Below, piece by piece: positions 34,229 through 42,276 of a stretch of 64,000 nt of DNA. The translations under genes were made by a program, and so were the position numbers. The DNA comes from CAVSRC01 sp963785065 (lineage in GTDB: Bacteria; Pseudomonadota; Alphaproteobacteria; Rhizobiales; Kaistiaceae): positions 930,001-994,000 of the forward strand of contig CAWATX010000004.1 of the NCBI GenBank assembly GCA_963785065.1. The letters run 5' to 3'. How positions within the stretch are numbered: position 1 is the stretch's first letter; every line of letters starts with the position of its first letter. The notes under the pieces were generated by a model. The model worked only from the letters and a program-made list of their open reading frames with translations, did no database searches and was not told where the DNA came from.

Positions 34229-35274
34229 GACGCCGACCTTTCTGCGGTCTCCGCCTCGGCGACGATCTCGTTCACCGACAGATCGTCTTCCGATACGGCA
34301 GCCGGATTGACCACGAAACAGGCAACACGGCGACCCGGGGCGACCTCGGTCAGCGCAGGGTGTGCCTGACGGCAGACATCCATGGCCAGCGGGCAGCGGG
34401 GATGGAACCGGCACCCAGAGGGCGGGTCGGCGAGGCTCGGCGGCGTGCCGGGCAACGCCTCCTTCTGAGTGAGGTCGCCGATCCGCGGCAGGCTGGCGAT
34501 CAGGTGCTGCGTGTAGGGATGCAGCGGCTCATGGAAGAGCTCGGCCGTCGGCGCCTCTTCGACCAGACGGCCGGCATACATGATGCCCAGCCGGTTGGCG
34601 ATGTTGGCGTGCACCGTGAGGTCGTGGGTAACGAAAATCATGGAGGAGTTGAACTGCTTCTGGGCCTCCAGGATCATGGCGAGCACGTCGCGCTGCACGA
34701 CAACGTCAAGCGCCGTCGTCGGCTCGTCGGCGATGATGAATTCCGGATGGCAAACGGTAGCCAGCGCGATGGTGACACGCTGGCGCATGCCGCCCGACAG
34801 TTCGTGCGGGTAGGCGTGAACCACGTCGTGCGGCAGGCGCAGGCGGTCCAGATGCTGGTCGACCGCCGTGAGGAAGTCCTGTCGCGACAGCCCCATGTGT
34901 GGATAGGCGAAATCGAAAAACGACTTGTGGATCCGCCGCACCGGGTTGAGCACGTTCATGGAGCCCTGCAGGACGCAGGAGAGGTGGCTCCAGCGGATTT
35001 CCCCCAGCGTCGCCGCATCGACCTCGTAGAGGTCGCGGTCGAGGAAGCTGTACTTGACGGTGCCGCCGAGGACTTTGAGCGGCGGGCGGGTGGCACCAGC
35101 GATGGTCTTGATGAAGGTCGACTTGCCACAGCTCGATTCGCCGGCGAGCCCGTAGATCTCGTCCTTCTTGACGGTCAGCGTGATGTCGTCGACGGCACGC
35201 ACCTCCCGCTTGATGCCGTAGTAGTCCATCAAGTAGTAGGCACGGAGTTCTTCAACCGACAGCGCAACGTCCAC
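34225..35274 (-). CDS. Opp/Dpp-type ABC transporter ATPase (DppD-like)
   Basis: About 349-residue ATPase: Walker A GESSCGKSTFIKTIAG, signature LSGGMRQRVTIALAT, Walker B FIIADEPTTALDVV, and the OppD C-terminal cysteine cluster region (GCRFHPRCPLAMDVCRQAHP), which often binds an Fe-S cluster. The GTG at 35274 follows the permease stop closely; a TTG at 35298 overlapping the permease is also possible. Member of an importer whose neighbours are glycosidases, so oligosaccharides rather than peptides are the likely cargo. Confidence 0.92.
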   Translation of the reverse strand: MDVALSVEELRAYYLMDYYGIKREVRAVDDITLTVKKDEIYGLAGESSCGKSTFIKTIAGATRPPLKVLGGTVKYSFLDRDLYEVDAATLGEIRWSHLSCVLQGSMNVLNPVRRIHKSFFDFAYPHMGLSRQDFLTAVDQHLDRLRLPHDVVHAYPHELSGGMRQRVTIALATVCHPEFIIADEPTTALDVVVQRDVLAMILEAQKQFNSSMIFVTHDLTVHANIANRLGIMYAGRLVEEAPTAELFHEPLHPYTQHLIASLPRIGDLTQKEALPGTPPSLADPPSGCRFHPRCPLAMDVCRQAHPALTEVAPGRRVACFVVNPAAVSEDDLSVNEIVAEAETAERSAS

Positions 35275-35278
35275 GGAC

Positions 35279-36136
35279 TCAAGCTCCCATTCGTGCAAGG
35301 CGACTTCTGGGGTCGATGTACTCGTTCATCGATACGGCAAGGAGGAAGAGCCCTATGAAGGTCATCACGACGGTTGCAACCGGCGCCAGCACCCACCACC
35401 AGACACCGGCAACCATCGCGGTGTGCTGGTTTGCCCAGTAGATCATCGTGCCAATCGTCGGCGTCTCGATGTTGGTGATGCCGATCACCGACAGCGTCAC
35501 CTCCAGACCGATCGACCAGTTGATGTTGTTCATCGTCGTCGCAAAGACGATCGGGAGAACGTAGGGGAGATGCTCCTCGATCAGGATCTTCGGAGTGGAC
35601 ATGCCGGAGAAGACGCTCTGCGTCGTGAATTCCCGCGTCCTGAGGCTCAGCGCAATAGAGCGGATGAGACGCGCGTCGTAGGGCCAGCCGAGCGAAGCCA
35701 TGGCCAACGCCAGCAACGGCCACGACATGTTGTCGTGCATCAGGAAGAAGAAGAGCATCAGGATCGGGAAGAGCGGTATGACGACAAACGTGTCGTTGAT
35801 CGACATCAGCACGCGGTCGGCGAACCCGCCGAGATAGCCCGAGGTCAGGCCTACGGTGAGCGATATGATGCGGCTGATGAAGGCGACCGATATCCCAAAC
35901 AACAGGCTGTTGCGCATCGAGGCGGCCAATTGCCAGAACACGTCCTGCCCGCGCGAATTGGTGCCCAGGGGATAGGCCCAGGACGGCGGCACGTCCGGCG
36001 GCACGACGTAGCTGCTCAATGTCGGATAGGGAGAGAAGAACGAAGCAATCGACAGCGCGACAATTATCAGAACGAGCGTCGCTCCGATGGCGAATTCGCG
36101 ATTGTATCGAAAGAGGTCGCGGAGAGTTTTCAGCAT
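35279..36136 (-). CDS. Opp/Dpp-type ABC transporter permease (DppC-like)
   Basis: 285-residue permease. One N-terminal helix (FAIGATLVLIIVALSIASFF), the DppC-type periplasmic start (PSWAYPLGTNSRGQDVFWQL), then five helices with the permease loop EFTTQSVFSGMSTPKILIEEH. It is 3 bases after the DppB-like gene. The C-terminus ends in the basic RSRLARMGA. Confidence 0.91.
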   Translation of the reverse strand: MLKTLRDLFRYNREFAIGATLVLIIVALSIASFFSPYPTLSSYVVPPDVPPSWAYPLGTNSRGQDVFWQLAASMRNSLLFGISVAFISRIISLTVGLTSGYLGGFADRVLMSINDTFVVIPLFPILMLFFFLMHDNMSWPLLALAMASLGWPYDARLIRSIALSLRTREFTTQSVFSGMSTPKILIEEHLPYVLPIVFATTMNNINWSIGLEVTLSVIGITNIETPTIGTMIYWANQHTAMVAGVWWWVLAPVATVVMTFIGLFLLAVSMNEYIDPRSRLARMGA

Positions 36137-36139
36137 GGC

Positions 36140-37144
36140 CTACGTCATCTTCACGCGGGGGTCGATAAGAGGGTACATCAGGTCAATGACAAAGACGGCA
36201 GTGGCCACCGCCATGATCGAGATTGATGTGATGCCGAGCACCAGGCTGTAGTCGCCGGTGCCGACGGCGCGCACAAGCAGGGTGCCCACGCCGGGATAGC
36301 CGAAGACGAACTCAGTGATGATGGCGCCGTTGAAGATCGCGCCGAGCGAAAGCGTGAGTCCGGTGAGCTGCGGAGCGAGGGCGTTGCGCATCATGTACGA
36401 TGTCAGGATGCGGTGCCGATCGACGCCGGCGAGTTCGGCATAGAGGACATAGTCCTCCGTGACGATATTGGAGACCAGCGAGCGCATTCCGATGAACCAC
36501 ACGCCGACCGTGATCAGGACCAGCGCAAGGACCGGCAGGATCGAATGCTCCACTATGCTACGGACGAAGGCGAAGCTGAATTCGGTGCTCAAGTTCATCT
36601 GGAATCCGCCGCTGATGGGCAGGATCGGCCAAACGAAGCCGAACATGATGAGGACGAGCAGCGACATGATGTAGCTCGGTATGGGCTGCAGACCGGTGGC
36701 TACAATTCCAATCGCCTTCAAGATCTTGTTTTCACGATAGTAGCCGGCCAGGCCGCCCAGGAAGTTGCCGAGCACCCACGAAATGAGGGTCGACGTGGTC
36801 AGCAGGCCCAACGTCCACGGCAGGGCCCTAGCAATGAGAGTGGAGACCGGGGCGGGAAAGGCTGAAAGGGACGGGCCAAAATCGCCCACCACCAGCCGGG
36901 ACCAGAAGTGAATGTATTGATCCCAGCGGGATCCTCCAACGCCGTACAGCTCACGCAACGAATCGCGCAGCTGGTCCACGGCCGTCGGGTCGGAGAAGCC
37001 GAACTGCGTGGCGGAGCTGATCGCCTGCTCAACAGGGTCGATCGGCGTCGCATGGGTGATCACGAACGCGACGTTGATGCCGATGAAGACCACGAGCAAA
37101 AGCTGTGCAAAGCGGCGTAAGGCATAGATGCCGTAGGTGCGCAT
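36140..37144 (-). CDS. Opp/Dpp-type ABC transporter permease (DppB-like)
   Basis: 334-residue permease. N-terminal helix RRFAQLLLVVFIGINVAFVI, then the typical extended loop, and the EAA-like loop EDYVLYAELAGVDRHRILTS. C-terminus with GDYSLVLGITSI and a last helix ending DLMYPLIDPRVKMT. ATG at 37144; frame open further upstream but without support. A 13-pair hairpin lies between it and the binding-protein gene. Confidence 0.91.
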   Translation of the reverse strand: MRTYGIYALRRFAQLLLVVFIGINVAFVITHATPIDPVEQAISSATQFGFSDPTAVDQLRDSLRELYGVGGSRWDQYIHFWSRLVVGDFGPSLSAFPAPVSTLIARALPWTLGLLTTSTLISWVLGNFLGGLAGYYRENKILKAIGIVATGLQPIPSYIMSLLVLIMFGFVWPILPISGGFQMNLSTEFSFAFVRSIVEHSILPVLALVLITVGVWFIGMRSLVSNIVTEDYVLYAELAGVDRHRILTSYMMRNALAPQLTGLTLSLGAIFNGAIITEFVFGYPGVGTLLVRAVGTGDYSLVLGITSISIMAVATAVFVIDLMYPLIDPRVKMT

Positions 37145-37179
37145 CGTGACTGCTCGATAGCTGGGTCGGGTGATACCCT

Positions 37180-37207
37180 GTGAGGCGGCCCCGAGGGGCC
37201 GCCTCAC
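37180..37207 (-). repeat. Strong intercistronic hairpin between binding-protein and permease genes
   Basis: GTGAGGCGGCCCC (37180-37192) and its complement (37195-37207) form a 13-pair stem with a 2-base apex, 20 bases after the binding-protein stop. No T-run follows on the minus strand. Expected to block 3' decay of the binding-protein message or cause partial termination. Confidence 0.6.
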
Positions 37208-37227
37208 AATTCGTATCTAGGTCACTG

Positions 37228-39126
37228 TTACTGCGCGCCGGTCGCGTGCAACTTGACCATCATGTACCGGCTGTTGGACCAGTTCGGCACGGGATCCGTG
37301 TAAGGATCGTCCTCAGCACTGGGATAGCCCGTCCAGTATGTCTGATCCATCACCGTGAACACGTTGTAGGACATCAACGGGATATTCGGCATCTCTTGCG
37401 CAGCCAACTTGATGTACTGCTGGCCGAGGTCGATACCCTTCGGATCGTCGAAGCCGATCGAACGGATCTGCTCGATGATCTTGTCCAACTCCGCATTCTT
37501 CCAGCGCTGGCGATTGCGCGGCGGCTGGTTCTCTCCGGGTGGCTTCAGGAACTCCGAATGCCACGAGTTGAGGAAGTAGGACAGGTCAGGATGACCGCCC
37601 CAGGTCTCGACGCTCCAGCCGATCGCGGCTTCATAGTCGCCGGTCTCGATCCGCGGGAAGAAGTCCGTCGGATAGGCCTGGGTCTTGGCGTCGATGCCAA
37701 ACTCACGCCACTGTTGCGCAACCATGGTGCCGGCGCGGGTCGTCACCGGCCGCGGGTCACCTTCAACCAGCAGGGTGATCGCGAACGGCGTGCCGTCCGG
37801 CTTCATCCACTGATTGCCCTGCTTCTTGAAGCCAGCACGCTCCAACAGCTCCGTCGCCACCTGCGGGTTGGGCTTCCACCAACCGTAGCCGAACGCTTGC
37901 GAGATCGCCTTCGCGTCGGTCGGAATCTGGTCACCCATGGAGGGACGCAGCATGTCGGCGATCTGCTGGCCGACAGTCGGGTCGTACGGCTTGTACTTCG
38001 ACTTTCCGGTGTCGATCTCGAAGTCCTTCAGCCAGCCCTGAAGCGGGTCGAAGTAGTACTTCGGATAGAGGCCGGTCGGCGGAACGCCGATTGCGGAGAT
38101 CGTTGCCGCCCCGCGATAGGACGCCATGTCGATCGCCTTGATGTCGAGCACCAAAGCCAGGGCCCAACGCACATCGCGATCCTTGAACATGTCGACCTGG
38201 TTGTTGAACAGGACGGCAATCAGGGTCGGATCGGGATGGGCAATCGGGAAGCCCTTGAACCAGCCACGCGACGTCGGCGACGACTTGATCAGGGAGATGG
38301 CCCCCTCAGGCGACGTGTCGTGGATGATGTCGAGCTGGTGGTTCTGCTGCATGATCACGCGCTTATCCGGCGGGCCGGGATCGATGTAAGCGACGTAATT
38401 CGGCTGCGGCTCGCCGAATTTGGCAAGCGTCGTGCGCTTCCAGTCTTCGCGCTTCTGCCAGATGTACCACTCGCCATTCGGGTCGAAGCTCTTGAGCACG
38501 TAGGGGCCCAAGCTGATCGGCGGATTGAAGTCGAACTTGCTCGGGTCTTCCGCTTTCTCGAAGACGTGCTTGGGAATCATCCAGCACGCGCCCCAGCGGA
38601 CGGTGAAGTTGGCATGGAAACGCGAATTCGGCCGCTTGAGCTTGAACACGACCGTGTACTTGTCGGGCGCGGTCATGCTGGCCACGCTGCCGAGGAAGGC
38701 CGAGCCCCAAGACATGCTGGGGTGGTCCATCTGCACCTGAACCGTGTAGATCAGGTCGTCGGCAGTGAACTCAACGCCGTCGCTCCAATAGATGCCGGAG
38801 CGCAGCTTCACCGTCATCTCGGTGAAATCGGCGTTGTAGATCGGCGGTTCTGAGGCAAGGGCGTTTTCCCAAACCCCGTCGATGCCGGCATCGGGATCGA
38901 TGTACCAGAGGGTATCCAACGCCAGTTGCTGGAGACCGGTGGACGAGCCGCCGTGATTCGGTACCCACCTGTTGAACCATGCCGCGTTGGCAATTCTGCC
39001 TTGCGGATTCTCGGCGATCAGAATCTGATTTCGCGGGATGCCCGCGAGATAGTCTTCCGCCGCTTGCGCCTGGCTGACGAGTGCTAATCCACTCACCGCC
39101 AGCGCGAGCATTAGGAGCTTGCGCAT
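37228..39126 (-). CDS. Opp/Dpp-type ABC transporter substrate-binding protein
   Basis: 632-residue periplasmic binding protein of the SBP_bac_5 family. Signal peptide 1-22 (ends SQAQA). Family features: EMTVKLRSGIYWSDGVEFTA, DDLIYTVQVQMDHP, RGAATISAIGVPPTGLYP, AQQWREFGIDAKTQAYP. Longer than peptide-binding OppA (about 540), as is common in oligosaccharide-binding Opp-type proteins such as those of Thermotoga. It follows GH51 by about 190 bases with its own promoter-like site. Ligand likely an arabinoxylan fragment. Confidence 0.9.
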   Translation of the reverse strand: MRKLLMLALAVSGLALVSQAQAAEDYLAGIPRNQILIAENPQGRIANAAWFNRWVPNHGGSSTGLQQLALDTLWYIDPDAGIDGVWENALASEPPIYNADFTEMTVKLRSGIYWSDGVEFTADDLIYTVQVQMDHPSMSWGSAFLGSVASMTAPDKYTVVFKLKRPNSRFHANFTVRWGACWMIPKHVFEKAEDPSKFDFNPPISLGPYVLKSFDPNGEWYIWQKREDWKRTTLAKFGEPQPNYVAYIDPGPPDKRVIMQQNHQLDIIHDTSPEGAISLIKSSPTSRGWFKGFPIAHPDPTLIAVLFNNQVDMFKDRDVRWALALVLDIKAIDMASYRGAATISAIGVPPTGLYPKYYFDPLQGWLKDFEIDTGKSKYKPYDPTVGQQIADMLRPSMGDQIPTDAKAISQAFGYGWWKPNPQVATELLERAGFKKQGNQWMKPDGTPFAITLLVEGDPRPVTTRAGTMVAQQWREFGIDAKTQAYPTDFFPRIETGDYEAAIGWSVETWGGHPDLSYFLNSWHSEFLKPPGENQPPRNRQRWKNAELDKIIEQIRSIGFDDPKGIDLGQQYIKLAAQEMPNIPLMSYNVFTVMDQTYWTGYPSAEDDPYTDPVPNWSNSRYMMVKLHATGAQ

Positions 39127-39185
39127 CCGATAAGTCCTCCCTCGATTACCAGCGTGGTCGCCCCACGCCCTTTTTCTACGCGTTC

Positions 39186-39234
39186 AGGGTACATCGGACC
39201 AATATGGTGGTCAACCGACTAGCCGATATATATC
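39186..39234 (-). promoter_or_regulatory. Predicted promoter and palindrome upstream of the Opp-type binding-protein gene
   Basis: Minus strand TTGACC (plus 39209-39214), 17-base spacer, TACCCT (plus 39186-39191). The perfect palindrome GATATATATC (39225-39234) lies about 11 bases upstream of the -35. It shares the GATA-NN-TATC form with the site at the GH51 promoter. Confidence 0.4.
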
Positions 39235-39277
39235 ACAGGTTCTGATTGTATCTGGAGCGCTGGATGCCGCCGATGAG

Positions 39278-39303
39278 CCGGGTGGCGCCAAGGCGCCACC
39301 CGG
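39278..39303 (-). terminator. Hairpin downstream of GH51
   Basis: CCGGGTGGCGCC (39278-39289), two A, then its complement to 39303: a perfect 12-pair stem, 18 bases after the GH51 stop. No T-run follows on the minus strand, so it may slow or partly stop transcription before the transporter genes. Confidence 0.5.
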
Positions 39304-39320
39304 CCCCAGGCTCGGTCCAG

Positions 39321-40826
39321 TCAGATCCCAACGCGGATCATATGGTAGGACCGGGGAGGAAGCTTGCCCCTGATGGCACCGTCGCGCAGACCGATGCCCC
39401 TGCCCTTGACCGGCGCGACCCTGTCCGGCGCCTTGGCCGTGTTGGTCGCGCGCAGGTCGCGGTGCTGAATGGTCAGATGTTCGGCGATCGCCTTCGGCGT
39501 GAAGCCGGTGAGCGAGAGATCGACCGTCAACGCTTCGTCGGGATGACGATTGACCATGAAGAAGGTCAGCGTCCGGCCGGGGTTCTTGACCGCGGCGACG
39601 TCGAGATAGGGCACGTCGTCGGCGACCTGGGCATCGTAGGTGGGGCTGTCCACCGCCACGGCCAGCGCCTCGCCGCGGCCGTAGAGCGAGGCGAGATAGA
39701 GCGGGTGATAGATCGTCTGCTTCCAGGCCGGGCCGCCGTTCTGGGTCATGATCGGCGCGATCACATTCACCAGCTGGGCGATGCAGGCGATCTTCACGCG
39801 GTCGGAGCGGCGGATGAAGGTGTTGAGGATGGAGGCGACGACGAGCACGTCCTCGAAATTGTAGACCTCCTCGAGCAGCGGCGGCGCGACCGGCCAATCC
39901 CAGCTCTCCATATCCTCATGGTCCTGCTGGCGGACGTGGTACCAGACGTTCCACTCGTCGAAGCAGATATGGACATCCTTCTTCGAGCGCTTCTTCGCCT
40001 TGGTATAGTCGATGACGCCGCCGATCGTGTGGATGTAGCGGTCCATAACCACAGGTTTTGCAAGGAAATTCAGATAATCGTTCTCATAATTCTCGAAATA
40101 CATGTGGAGCGACAGATGGTCGACGGCGTCGTAGCATTCGTCGAGGACCGTCGCTTCCCATTCGGGGTAGGTCGGCATGTAGCTGTGCGAGGAACCGCAG
40201 ACCACGAACTCCAGATCGGAGTCGTATTTACGCATGGCCTTGGCGGTTTCGTGGGCGAGACGGCCGTACTCGGCTGCCGTCTTGTGACCGACCTGCCAAG
40301 GACCGTCCATCTCGTTGCCGAGGCACCACACCTTGACGCCGTAAGGATCGGCGCGGCCGTTCTTCTTTCTGAGATCGCTCCAGTAAGTGCCGCCCGGATG
40401 GTTGGTGTACTCGAGCAGGTTGCGGGCGGCGTCGAGGTCGCGCGAGCCGAGATTGACGGCGAGCATCATCTCGGTGCCGGCCGCATCGCACCACGCCCCG
40501 AATTCATCGGTGCCGATCCAATTCGGCTCCTTGGTGCGCCATGCGAGGTCGAGGCGCGTCGGGCGCTCCTCGCGCGGGCCGATGCCATCTTCCCAGCGAT
40601 AGGCCGAGACGAAATTGCCGCCGGGATAGCGCACCAGCGGCGGCTTGAGATCGCGCACCAGGTCCATCACGTCGCGGCGAAAGCCGTTCTTGTCCGCCGT
40701 CTTGTGGTCGGGCTCGTAGATGCCGCCATAAACCGCGCGGCCGAGATGCTCCAGAAAAGCGCTGTAGAGCCGATCATCGATCGGGCTGACGACAAAATCC
40801 TTGTGAACCGAAACCCGCGCTCGCAT
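39321..40826 (-). CDS. GH51 alpha-L-arabinofuranosidase
   Basis: 501-residue cytoplasmic retaining glycosidase. Acid/base Glu at about 172 in VWCLGNEMDGPWQ and nucleophile Glu at about 291 in ICFDEWNVWY; RYPGGNFVSAYRWEDGIGP and HMYFENYENDY are also typical of GH51. A TIM barrel is followed by a C-terminal beta domain (RTLTFFMVNRHPDEALTVDL). ATG at 40826. No signal peptide, so it works on imported oligosaccharides, removing alpha-L-arabinofuranosyl side groups. First gene of the minus-strand arabinoxylan cluster; a good promoter lies just upstream. Confidence 0.94.
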   Translation of the reverse strand: MRARVSVHKDFVVSPIDDRLYSAFLEHLGRAVYGGIYEPDHKTADKNGFRRDVMDLVRDLKPPLVRYPGGNFVSAYRWEDGIGPREERPTRLDLAWRTKEPNWIGTDEFGAWCDAAGTEMMLAVNLGSRDLDAARNLLEYTNHPGGTYWSDLRKKNGRADPYGVKVWCLGNEMDGPWQVGHKTAAEYGRLAHETAKAMRKYDSDLEFVVCGSSHSYMPTYPEWEATVLDECYDAVDHLSLHMYFENYENDYLNFLAKPVVMDRYIHTIGGVIDYTKAKKRSKKDVHICFDEWNVWYHVRQQDHEDMESWDWPVAPPLLEEVYNFEDVLVVASILNTFIRRSDRVKIACIAQLVNVIAPIMTQNGGPAWKQTIYHPLYLASLYGRGEALAVAVDSPTYDAQVADDVPYLDVAAVKNPGRTLTFFMVNRHPDEALTVDLSLTGFTPKAIAEHLTIQHRDLRATNTAKAPDRVAPVKGRGIGLRDGAIRGKLPPRSYHMIRVGI

Positions 40827-41238
40827 GGAATTTCGCGCTCCCCCTCGCTGAATTATTCTATATTGTATTTTCCGATACGTATCATATCCGGCCCGGCATT
40901 TGGGCGCAATAGTTTTACCGCTGCCCATGCAGTACGGTGCCCGGCGCTGGTGCGCTGTCGGGAATGGCCGGCGACTTCACTTTCGGCGCGTTCGGCGCGC
41001 GGGTCGGCGTCAGGGCGCGCCAATGTGTCCCGCGACGGATTCGCTGTTGCGACGACCGGCGCGCCTATCGGCACGCACTGGACCGTCGCGGAGACGCGCG
41101 CATCCGGTTCTAGACGCTCGCCGCATGGCGACGATGGTGAAGCTGCTGTCGTCCTGAGGCGGGGGAGCGAGTCGCCTGCCCCGCCGATTCGCAGCGATCA
41201 TCGGGAGCGGCGGCGAGCGGCGCCTTGCCCTTTTCGCG
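40827..41238. other. Divergent intergenic region, GH51 / COG4280-type gene
   Basis: About 410 bases. The first 80 contain an AT-rich promoter and palindrome for GH51 (40874-40909). The rest is GC-rich with no accepted gene; longer frames here on either strand lack motifs and ribosome binding sites. No clear plus-strand promoter was found for the downstream membrane protein. Confidence 0.5.
40874..40909 (-). promoter_or_regulatory. GH51 promoter with overlapping palindrome GATACGTATC
   Basis: Minus strand TTGCGC (plus 40904-40909), 17-base spacer, TATGAT (plus 40881-40886, five of six consensus bases). The perfect palindrome GATACGTATC (40874-40883) overlaps the -10, a position suited to a repressor. 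Confidence 0.55.
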
Positions 41239-42051
41239 ATGACAGCGAGGTCGTGTAATCTCGCGCGCGTCGCATGCAGGGACCTGCCCTTGACCAGCCT
41301 GACCACGATCTTTTCCACGGTGACGGCCGCCTTCCTGGCCTCGCTCGTCGAGGTGGTCGAAGCCTTCACCATCGTGCTCGCCGTCGGCCTGACACAGAGC
41401 TGGCCGCCGGCCTTCATCGGCAGCGGCCTGGCGCTCGTCGTGCTGGCTGCGCTGGTGGCCGTGTTCGGCCCCCTTCTCGGCCTCGTGCCGATCCATGTCT
41501 TGCAGTTCGTCGTCGGCGTGCTGCTGATCCTGTTCGGCATGCGCTGGCTGAGGAAGGCGATCCTGCGCGCGGTCGGCGTGCTGGCGCTGCACGACGAGGA
41601 GAAGACCTTCGCCAGGGAGACCGAGGCACTCACCCGCAGCGCCAGGCAACAACGGGCCGCCTATATCGCCGGTCTCGCCGCCTTCAAGGCGGTGCTGCTG
41701 GAAGGGACCGAGGTGGTCTTCATTGTCATCGCCGTCGGCACGGCGCGCGGGCTGACGCTCTATGCCTCGCTCGGCGCCTTCGCCGCCTTCGTCGTGGTGA
41801 TGGCGGTCGGGCTGGCCGTCCATCGGCCGCTGTCGCAGGTGCCGGAGAACACACTGAAATACGTCGTCGGGCTGATGCTGACCACCTTCGGCGTGTTCTG
41901 GACCGGCGAAGGGTTGGGCGCCGAATGGCCGGGCGCAGACCTGTCGCTGTTCGGCATCTTCATCATCTTCGCCGCAGCCTCGCTCGGGTTGACGCGATGG
42001 CTCAAGGCCGTGCGCAGCACTCAAGGCGAAGAGCCGGAGGCCGCCGAATGA
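41239..42051 (+). CDS. COG4280-type multi-pass membrane protein
   Basis: About 270 residues with seven or so hydrophobic helices (FLASLVEVVEAFTIVLAVGL; VLAALVAVFGPLLGLVPIHV; LQFVVGVLLILFGMRWLRKA). Two glutamate-containing membrane motifs, SLVEVVEAFTIVLAVG and LLEGTEVVFIVIAVG, recall the REGLE-type motifs of FTR1 iron permeases and the GDxT-like repeats of UPF0016, suggesting a cation transporter. A TTG at 41290 with AGGGAC upstream may be the true start. It overlaps the next small membrane gene by 4 bases. Function is not established for this family. Confidence 0.65.
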   Translation: MTARSCNLARVACRDLPLTSLTTIFSTVTAAFLASLVEVVEAFTIVLAVGLTQSWPPAFIGSGLALVVLAALVAVFGPLLGLVPIHVLQFVVGVLLILFGMRWLRKAILRAVGVLALHDEEKTFARETEALTRSARQQRAAYIAGLAAFKAVLLEGTEVVFIVIAVGTARGLTLYASLGAFAAFVVVMAVGLAVHRPLSQVPENTLKYVVGLMLTTFGVFWTGEGLGAEWPGADLSLFGIFIIFAAASLGLTRWLKAVRSTQGEEPEAAE

Positions 42052-42251
42052 ACGTGCTTGCGGCAATCACCAAGGAGATCGTCGGCCTATTCGTCGACGA
42101 CGGCGCGCTGGCTCTGTTGTCGCTGGTGCTGATCGCGGTGGTGGCGGGCCTGGTCGAACTCGCCGGCCTGCCGGCCCTGTGGGGCGCGGTGCTACTTATC
42201 GCCGGCTGTCTCCTAATTCTTGCCGACAGCGTGCGGCGTGGCAGCCGTTGA
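42048..42251 (+). CDS. Small two-span membrane protein
   Basis: 67 residues beginning MNVLAAITKEIVGLFVDDGA, with two hydrophobic segments (LALLSLVLIAVVAGLVEL; LWGAVLLIAGCLLILADSV) and a basic end. Its ATG overlaps the stop of the COG4280-type gene (ATGA), so it is likely a partner subunit. It is followed by the GH2 gene after 25 bases. No known family recognised. Confidence 0.7.
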   Translation: MNVLAAITKEIVGLFVDDGALALLSLVLIAVVAGLVELAGLPALWGAVLLIAGCLLILADSVRRGSR

Positions 42252-42276
42252 CGAGCGCGGCGCCGGAACAAAGACG

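Noticed and set aside
39211..39897. Frame ending in RTCDIYRLVG, resembling translated tRNA regions
   Set aside because: I looked for a tRNA at its end and found no cloverleaf; the region is the promoter area of the Opp-type binding protein.
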